A stretch of 64,000 nucleotides of DNA from Lampris incognitus (taxonomy: Eukaryota; Chordata; Actinopteri; Lampriformes; Lampridae). Positions 60,793 to 64,000 of this stretch are shown in pieces. A model generated the notes under the pieces. The model saw only the letters and a list, made by a program, of their open reading frames with translations. It searched no databases and was not told where the DNA came from. The stretch's first letter is position 1; the number at the start of each line of letters is the position of its first letter. Made by a program: the position numbers and the translations under genes. The stretch is taken from the NCBI RefSeq assembly GCF_029633865.1, contig NC_079213.1, forward strand, positions 85,256,303-85,320,302. Direction: 5' to 3'.

Positions 60793-63700
60793 ACCTGACC
60801 AACTCTTTCCCCTGGTCTCCCTTCTCTTCTTCCATACCTCCCCTCTCTCTCAAACAAATCCTGCTGACAGGCTCCGCATGCCTACCTGCTTGCTTGCCTG
60901 CAGTTATGCACACACTGACACGCGCACACACACCACAGTGCTGTCATACAGCACATGACCTGCCAGTGGCCAATCAGAGCCCTGCTTACTCCTGTCAGCC
61001 ACACATTTGCCCTCGATGCCTCAGCCAATCACAGTAGCTGTTGGTGCTGTTCCCCTCAGCACTGGCTGCTGCTTCGTGGTATTTTTCCTCCCCTCCTTCT
61101 GCCTGCGTTAGAGGAAGTGTGTGTTTTCCTGCCAGGGGAGGGGTCCAGGATTAACTTGGCTCTGTCTGCCCTCATACCAAATGCTGCTACTAGAGGATAT
61201 ACTGTGGCCAGACTTATTAGCCTGCTAGCATCCAGGCTAAAGGCAGACTGCAGACAGAGCAGGAGGAGGGGGTTGTTCTGTTTATTCCCTGGTGAGAAGC
61301 AGGAAGAGAGAACATCGAGCTCAGGAGTGGCAGAGCACAGACGATCTTGTTGCCATAGGAAGGAAGGGGGGAAAACGGAGAATAAAGGAGGCTGAGAAAG
61401 AGGGAAGATCCCTGGGTCAGGTCAGTAGACTCGGCCCAAGGGAAGAAACAGTCAGGGCTACATCAGGCATGCCAATTGGAGCAAGGCATCCAGTAAGTGA
61501 AACAAACACACACACACACACACACACGTGCGCGCGCACCACTGCACCATTGCAGGAGGAACTTAACGGCTGCAGTGCACTGCTGGGGCAGCAGCATTGT
61601 AAACTGGGTCACGGCGAGTGGAAAAACAAATAGAAACGGGTGGGGGAACACTGTTGTTTTGAGGATCTTGGTTCGATGTGTAAGTGTTTTTGTGTGATGC
61701 TTGGCAAGCTGCTATAAGAATCCCTTCTGGGTCCCCAACACACACGAGCACGTAGTCTTTCTCATGAGGGATGAGGAACTTTATCATAAAATGAAAAAGC
61801 TTTTTTAAAACCAGCCACTGCTTCTGACTTTTTTTTCTCCAAGATTATATGGCTGTATTGAAAAGCACTTCTTTCATTGTGTGTTGCCATAACAAAGATA
61901 TTTTATGCAACATCACATCACATCCATTATCCCATGGTGATTTACTGTACTGTATGTAACAATGGTGTCTTTTTATCCATGTTGTATCCATGTATTCCCA
62001 TAAAACAATAATAACCAGTTGTGTGTCAAGTTTTTGTATTGCTGTAAAGGGATTAGGTGGTCTTCAAAATGTGGTGCATTTTCCTGAAACCCCAGTGATC
62101 ACATTGTTGAGTTAGTTATTATTACTTGTGTACATAAGACACAATATCTAACTGCTTGATTTCAGACTGCTTGATTTTTTTAAAGTATATTTTATTTAAC
62201 TGTGTATTTATTTGTTTAGTTTTTTAGTCCACTGGCATTCAACCCCCACTTTCACACCAGTGTGTGGGAAACCTACTCCTGTGAGATCACTCTGTCTTGC
62301 TAGTGACATGGCTAATCTGGAGCTCTGGGTCTACCTAGCATGTATAACAATGACTGTGCATATCCCTGCCTGAAAGTGGACTCATGACATGAGAAACTAC
62401 AGAAAGAGCTCTTTTTACATTTTTTAATTCCTTGACTCCTTGTCTTCATATGGTTTAGGCTGAAGTAGGCCAAACTAAGCCAGCAGGGCAACCAACATTT
62501 GCCAGAGATAACTAATCTTTGCTGCTGTGCACATAGAGGAAGGCACTCTTGAGTATTTTGGCAGTATTTTGTTTGTCTATTTGATTTTTGCTCAGGCATC
62601 TAACACATTCTAGACAGTGAAAGCTCATTCCACCTTTGCTCTTTTTTCAAGGAAGTTTTGGTGTTTATGCTTGGTGGTTAGGCAGTTAACTCAGACTTTG
62701 TTCCCTATAAAGCTTGCAGCTTTTCACATTTTAAACATAAGCCTAGCTCTAGTTGGGTGAGCATCTTGTGTTGGTTGGTGGGTTGTTAATGGCTTTTCTT
62801 CACATCCCTCTGAGGTCAGCATTAGCAGGGAGAACGGCCTCCTTGTCAGGACACACTAGGACTCTGCCAAGTTGTAAAACCAAAGCAGCGGTGGAGATCC
62901 GAAAGGTTATGATCAGATGGTGTTTGATTTTTCTACCAAACAGGGTGCCCGCAGATTTAAAAAATCAGAAGTACTTTTACTGTTAATGTTTTTGGATTTG
63001 CCATTCAGGCATTGTTTTTTTTTTTTTTTAATGGCTCTTTGTTAAAAATGGCTGCTGAATTAGTTTTACAGTAAATTATACCCTGCTTTAGCCAATGCTG
63101 TATTTGTTATATCAGCATCTGATATGTTTACTGTGTAGAGGAAATTTCATCATTAGTGCTCAGTATACAGAACAAAGCTTTGTGCAGATGGATCAGATGA
63201 TTTCAGCTTAATTTTACTCGGTGCTTGGGTGACTTCAGAAAAGCAGACAAATGTCTGGTCAAGTCTGTATAACCTAGTAATTACCTAGTAATTATGTTAT
63301 ATGATGAAAGTGTGTGTGTGTGGATGGGTGTTGGGGGGGGTGGTAAGCTAGTTGACAAACACCACAGAATAAGCAACAAAAAAAAAGCACAAACTCCTAC
63401 ATGCATAGACAATGTTTCTGATTTAAAATAAAAAAGCATCTACTTATATCTGTCAACAGCTTATTTCTCTCTTGTTATGGGTTCCCAGATTCAGCTGAAA
63501 TGGGGAATGGGGTGACCTCTAGTGAGGCTGGCAAGCCTGGCCTTTTATATAGGCTACTTTTTAAACAATGCTTTTCATATCAGCCCTGGGACAGTGCATT
63601 GCTGGAAGATTCTCCTAAACAGTTGATGTTTCTGTCCACCATTTTGTGTCACAGTTGCAAAGCCTACCTGGCTAACAGAGGACAGACCAAAAAAATTTGA

Positions 63701-64000
63701 GCTTTGTATGTCGCCAATACAGTAAATCTGTTTGCTGTCTTGTGTAAATTCTTGATCTGGATTGTTGGTAATGACTTTGTTTGTCTTTGAATGTGCAAAT
63801 ACTACTAAGCCTTTTTCTTTGATCTAGGTGTATAATATTGATTTTGTTTTTTTCTTTAAATTTAAATGTGTGCATAAGGGTGTTCTAATGTTCTTTAATG
63901 TGTGTCTGTCTTCAGGAGGCTGAGACTGGGTTTGTCCCAAGTGTCCAAGACTTTGACAAGAAGCTGGCAGAAGCAGATGCCTACTTACAGATTCTGATCG
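28084..64000 (+). CDS. osbpl9: osbpl9 (ORP9) lipid-transfer protein, exons 1-5, partial (gene-level entry)
   Basis: Coding exons join as 28084-28194, 29557-29607, 40246-40324, 56294-56370 and 63916-64000 (cut by the window edge). The 134 residues match the N-terminus of vertebrate ORP9: [70 protein letters not shown], then [20 protein letters not shown]. The first about 105 residues form a PH domain that in ORP9 binds PI4P at Golgi/trans-Golgi membranes. The sterol/phospholipid-transfer (ORD) domain and FFAT motif must lie downstream. The family moves PI4P, phosphatidylserine and sterol at ER-Golgi contact sites. Phases agree at all four junctions. Introns are long (1.4, 10.6, 16.0 and 7.5 kb) and filled with mobile elements. 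Confidence 0.96.
28195..29556. other. osbpl9 intron 1
   Basis: A 1.36-kb intron. No repeat family or additional exon was recognised. Confidence 0.85.
29557..29607 (+). CDS. osbpl9: osbpl9 exon 2
   Basis: Acceptor TTTTGCAG, donor GTAAGA. Seventeen codons, [17 protein letters not shown], a basic stretch of the PH domain of the kind that contacts phosphoinositide head groups. Phase 0 at both ends, so skipping would keep the frame but break the PH fold. Confidence 0.96.
29955..30112 (-). mobile_element. Degenerate SINE (third family), minus strand
   Basis: The stretch GCCTTTATTAGATGGGACAG, GACAGGAAACGCAGTG and GAGAGAGAGAAGGGGAGGAC is the inverse of the tail of the SINE at 19084-19271. The tRNA-like head is badly worn and no target duplication was found. 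Confidence 0.5.
31194..31408 (-). pseudogene. C-terminal piece of the RTE reverse-transcriptase protein
   Basis: The minus-strand frame contains [20 protein letters not shown], a [20 protein letters not shown] stretch and WMIRCGDP, the usual end of these proteins. It is separated from the rest of the protein by the 2.7-kb inner hAT. Confidence 0.75.
31645..31992 (-). pseudogene. hAT transposase fragment
   Basis: The minus-strand frame of about 115 codons contains [40 protein letters not shown] and [20 protein letters not shown], which match the central region of ZBED/hAC-like hAT transposases (the typical order is TTD-x-W, MSVTAHWI, H-x-x-E/DF-x-x-HT). The N-terminal BED finger and the C-terminal dimerisation domain are missing, so it is a deletion derivative. 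Confidence 0.7.
32350..33410. repeat. Region enriched in AACGTTAGC palindromic motifs
   Basis: The motif TAACGTTAGC or close forms (AACGTTAAC, ACGTTACGTTAG, AACGTTAGCC) occur about a dozen times in about 1 kb, sometimes head to tail, as near 32609-32629. They lie inside the inner hAT between its two divergent coding remnants. Similar low-complexity sequence is widespread in some fish genomes. Confidence 0.6.
32736..33622 (+). pseudogene. Possible captured exons or second BED-like gene in the inner hAT
   Basis: Plus-strand pieces look like exons: 32741-32776 (after TTTCAG, ATGTGGACTGAGGAACTGG, ending before GTAATG) and 33422-33622 (after TTTTTCCAG, starting ATGAGTGTG). The second encodes [35 protein letters not shown] and ILCQKDI, whose Cys-x2-Cys pattern resembles an N-terminal zinc-finger module seen in fish hAT-related proteins. 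Orientation is opposite to the transposase fragment. No continuous full-length product can be built. Could be a captured host exon or a second element. Confidence 0.35.
34297..35345 (-). pseudogene. RTE reverse-transcriptase domain, broken
   Basis: Three minus-strand pieces hold the domain: 35088-35345 (GKATGPDDI fingers motif, NYRGIKLI), 34549-34731 ([17 protein letters not shown], the catalytic Asp pair), and 34297-34542 ([16 protein letters not shown]-like [20 protein letters not shown]). Stops and frameshifts separate them, so it is inactive. Confidence 0.85.
35900..36128 (+). mobile_element. Composite insert: 61-bp RTE duplicate plus L2-like 3' tail
   Basis: Bases 35900-35960 repeat 35089-35149 with 58 of 61 identical. 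They are followed by a plus-strand stretch (CATGTTGTCCATCTTGGGAG, a T run at 36033-36056, and a tail GTACAAATAAAATTGACTTG) that looks like the 3' end of a common fish LINE. The insert interrupts the link between the endonuclease and the EELRQALGD segment of the RTE protein. Confidence 0.55.
36352..36687 (-). pseudogene. RTE endonuclease domain, partial
   Basis: The minus-strand frame includes [60 protein letters not shown] and [15 protein letters not shown], the middle of an apurinic-type endonuclease; the GADFN motif holds catalytic Asp and Asn. Upstream catalytic motifs are frameshifted. Confidence 0.8.
37590..38213 (+). mobile_element. Possible LINE 3' untranslated fragment
   Basis: The end TGAGTGTTAGAAAAGCGCTAC followed by TTTGATTTATTATTTATTATG looks like the 3' tail of fish non-LTR elements. 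A GC-rich body (CTACAAGGGATTCGGAGG) precedes it. No coding remnant was recognised, and it may instead be original sequence of the outer hAT. Confidence 0.3.
38911..39475. mobile_element. MITE-like element with TTAA ends
   Basis: The left end TTAAAGCTAGAATGCGGGAC and the inverted right end TTAAACCTGCAGTGCGGAAG are similar over about 25 bases with gaps. TTAA at both outer edges suits piggyBac-type target choice but proves little. The plus-strand frame 39177-39485 encodes a very basic peptide without a known domain. Non-autonomous. Confidence 0.45.
40246..40324 (+). CDS. osbpl9: osbpl9 exon 3
   Basis: Acceptor TTTCCTAG, donor GTGAGA. Seventy-nine nucleotides encode [20 protein letters not shown] and KTFHFQ, the central PH-domain strands, and end in phase 1. 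Wording is as in mammalian ORP9. Confidence 0.96.
43236..43479. mobile_element. hAT MITE with long terminal inverted repeats
   Basis: The ends CAGTGTTTCCCAACCCAGTC and the inverted CAGTGTTTCCCAACCCAGCC match closely, and similarity goes on (CTCAAGGACTCCC, TATCCTGCAGATTTTC) for about 50 bases. Flanks TGTTAAAC (43228-43235) and CCTTAAAC (43480-43487) match at 6 of 8, a worn hAT target duplication. No coding capacity; total 244 bp. Confidence 0.8.
44217..44248. repeat. Perfect 14-bp inverted repeat, 4-nt loop
   Basis: ACCATATACTAGGT, loop CAAA, then its exact complement ACCTAGTATATGGT. A partial direct repeat of the left arm region (CATACTAGGTCAAACCATAT) lies just upstream. Confidence 0.9.
45678..45965. 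mobile_element. hAT MITE inserted in the LINE, perfect 8-bp target duplication
   Basis: Ends carry GGTTGATGCTA on the left and the inverse of TAGCATCAACTT on the right, with inner inverted repeats GTGTAGGCACAGAAGTAG and CTACTTCCGTGCCTACAC. The duplication TTCTTCAG is perfect (45670-45677 and 45966-45973). Removing the element and one duplication joins the LINE protein LQQLKK to FNLP. No coding capacity. Confidence 0.85.
46148..46573 (-). mobile_element. tRNA-derived SINE (first family), minus strand, in the LINE
   Basis: It is the inverse of the SINE at 4975-5427: the tRNA-like head lies at the right (inverse of GGGCGTCCGGGTGGCGTGG; B-box inverse GGATTCGAACC) and the tail at the left. Flanks GGGGTGTTTTTTCT and GGGGTGTGTTCTTTCT are a likely, slightly altered target duplication. 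It splits the LINE codons NSRKNTP from VTLEFQL. Confidence 0.85.
48290..49095 (+). mobile_element. L2-type LINE, 5'-truncated 3' end
   Basis: The plus-strand frame (48525-48899) contains [50 protein letters not shown] and [14 protein letters not shown], typical of the C-terminal end of fish L2/CR1-group reverse-transcriptase proteins. It ends with AATAAAATTTATTATTATTAC, the usual L2 tail. Only the C-terminal about 200 codons remain, with frameshifts upstream of 48525. Confidence 0.8.
51271..51915 (-). pseudogene. Reverse-transcriptase domain of the remnant LINE
   Basis: The longest uninterrupted mobile-element frame in the window, 214 codons on the minus strand. Visible motifs: [20 protein letters not shown] (first catalytic Asp), [35 protein letters not shown] (catalytic Asp pair) and [13 protein letters not shown]. 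The initiator Met is not meaningful; frame is lost on both sides. Confidence 0.8.
52690..52835 (+). mobile_element. Short LINE 3' tail, plus strand
   Basis: An AT-rich stretch ends with TATGCTATATACATAAACTTG and tandem CTTG units. This matches the 3' end style of fish L2-like LINEs. It sits inside the 5' part of the minus-strand LINE remnant. Confidence 0.45.
52979..52996. repeat. C homopolymer
   Basis: Eighteen consecutive C, at the probable edge of the minus-strand LINE remnant. Confidence 0.95.
55092..55125. repeat. (GT)n microsatellite
   Basis: About 17 GT units. Confidence 0.96.
55436..55629 (-). mobile_element. Internally deleted SINE (first family), minus strand
   Basis: It has the tail (CCCCAATTGTTCTTGGCCAA) and the tRNA-like head (inverse B box GGGATTTGAACTGCC, then GGTAGCGTAGCGG inverse) of the first SINE family, but the middle, about 250 bp, is missing between ACCCCACTCTTC and ACATCCGGCTTCC. 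A perfect 8-bp duplication AGCATCTG flanks it (55428-55435 and 55630-55637), so the deletion came with or after insertion. Confidence 0.8.
56294..56370 (+). CDS. osbpl9: osbpl9 exon 4 (end of PH domain)
   Basis: Acceptor CCCCACAG, donor GTAAGT. It completes an Ala codon and encodes [20 protein letters not shown] and TLQLR. The Trp is the conserved C-terminal PH-helix residue. A (GT)n tract of about 45 units starts 17 bases after the exon. Confidence 0.96.
56387..56477. repeat. (GT)n microsatellite, longest in the window
   Basis: About 45 uninterrupted GT units, starting 17 bases after the donor of osbpl9 exon 4. Confidence 0.97.
57430..57551. mobile_element. Palindromic MITE-like element
   Basis: The outer arms GGCTGTGTGTGACAAAAGGC and the inverted GGCTGTGACCAAAAACGC are similar; the core arms GTACGCTTATTAAGTAC (57463-57479) and GTACTTAATAAGTGTAC (57498-57514) are complementary at 16 of 17. 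ATG borders both ends as a possible 3-bp target duplication. No coding capacity. Confidence 0.5.
57589..57750. mobile_element. MITE with TA borders
   Basis: The left end TATTTCACAAAGCTTGCTAA and the inverted right end TATTTCACAAAGCTGGCTAA differ at one base of 20 and go on with weaker similarity (CTGAGT/CTAAGT). TA at both outer ends suits Tc1/mariner-type target duplication. No coding capacity. Confidence 0.65.
58015..58165 (+). repeat. Fragment of a dispersed teleost repeat
   Basis: TTTATTTGTTTACTTGACAGG, GGACAATGCACAATAAATAT and GCATCTGTAGTCCCTCGGC resemble a dispersed fish repeat I cannot name. Ends not defined. Confidence 0.35.
58596..58840 (-). pseudogene. hAT transposase first exon with BED zinc finger
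   Basis: The minus-strand exon encodes about 81 residues with [20 protein letters not shown], then [11 protein letters not shown] and [13 protein letters not shown], a C-x2-C ... H-x3-H BED-type finger. It runs straight into the strong donor GTAAGT (58590-58595 inverted), as in hAT genes with a separate BED exon. No matching catalytic exon is found within the element, so the gene is incomplete here. Confidence 0.65.
60730..60791. repeat. (TC)n microsatellite
   Basis: About 31 CT/TC units. Ser-Leu and Glu-Arg reading frames across it are artefacts. Confidence 0.97.
60968..61030 (+). promoter_or_regulatory. Candidate internal osbpl9 promoter with two CCAAT boxes
   Basis: GGCCAATCAGAG (core 60970-60974) and AGCCAATCACAG (core 61025-61029) are good CCAAT/NF-Y sites 55 bp apart. 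They lie about 440-500 bp upstream of a candidate exon at 61469-61492. No TATA box was noted. Inference only. Confidence 0.35.
61469..61492 (+). CDS. Candidate alternative osbpl9 first coding exon (PH-less isoform)
   Basis: ATG at 61469 (G at -3) is followed by seven codons, MPIGARHP in total, and the strong donor GTAAGT at 61493. The exon would end in phase 0, and osbpl9 exon 5 starts in phase 0 with GAG, so splicing gives an in-frame protein that skips the whole PH domain. ORP9 is known to have a short form without the PH domain. The exon would extend upstream as 5' UTR to an unknown start. Without transcript data it remains a prediction. Confidence 0.4.
63916..64000 (+). CDS. osbpl9: osbpl9 exon 5, cut by the window end
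   Basis: Acceptor TGTCTTCAG. It encodes [20 protein letters not shown] and DAYLQILI, which starts the coiled-coil-prone region after the PH domain in ORP9. The frame is open to the last base of the window. Confidence 0.95.

Larger units (their letters stand above)
56371..63915. other. osbpl9 intron 4
   Basis: A 7.5-kb intron. It holds a (GT)n tract, a hAT remnant (56567-59164), a (TC)n tract and a candidate internal promoter and exon (60968-61492). Stretches 59165-60729 and 61500-63915 show nothing else recognisable. Confidence 0.85.

Noticed and set aside
60612..61037. 141-codon frame with a Ser-Leu run
   Set aside because: Driven by the (TC)n tract; frame loses meaning outside it.

Overview
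This is a vertebrate genomic window, almost certainly from a teleost fish. It holds two multi-exon genes with GT-AG introns, long (CA)n tracts, and many fish-type mobile elements: tRNA-derived SINEs, hAT and MITE DNA transposons, and RTE-, Rex1- and L2-like LINEs. I see no prokaryotic features, CRISPR array, rRNA or functional tRNA gene.

Gene 1 (11760-24001, + strand) is abl2 (ARG), a non-receptor tyrosine kinase. Ten coding exons run from the common exon after the first exon to the stop codon, covering SH3, SH2, kinase, the Pro/Ser-rich middle region and the C-terminal F-actin-binding domain. Exon phases are consistent throughout. The first exon(s) are not visible, so bases 1-11759 are probably intron 1 or 5' flank. 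The 3' UTR starts at 24002; candidate poly(A) signals lie at 25739 and 27675.

Gene 2 (28084 to beyond the right edge, + strand) is osbpl9 (ORP9), a PH-domain lipid-transfer protein. Its first five coding exons are present. They encode the PH domain (exons 1-4) and the start of the region after it. Exon 1 begins about 4.1 kb after the abl2 stop. A candidate alternative first exon at 61469-61492 would splice in frame to exon 5 and give a PH-less short isoform.

The introns are rich in repeats. (a) 4697-5480: a MITE split by a SINE. (b) 9357-11624: a decayed hAT with a BED-finger remnant and a 67-bp RTE tail. (c) 31087-38409: a three-level nest in which an outer hAT holds an RTE LINE that holds an inner hAT; both hAT layers have perfect 8-bp target duplications. 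(d) 45310-47580: a minus-strand Rex1/L2-like LINE interrupted by a hAT MITE and a SINE. (e) 48290-49095 and 49630-52980: further LINE remnants. (f) 56567-59164: a hAT with a BED-finger exon but no recognisable catalytic domain. Target duplications and breaks give a relative order of insertion. All mobile-element reading frames seen are broken or partial.

I found no clearly novel biological system. The best leads are the nested transposon block, the candidate PH-less osbpl9 promoter/exon, and the possible captured plus-strand exons inside the inner hAT. Identifications were made by eye from family knowledge, without database searches.
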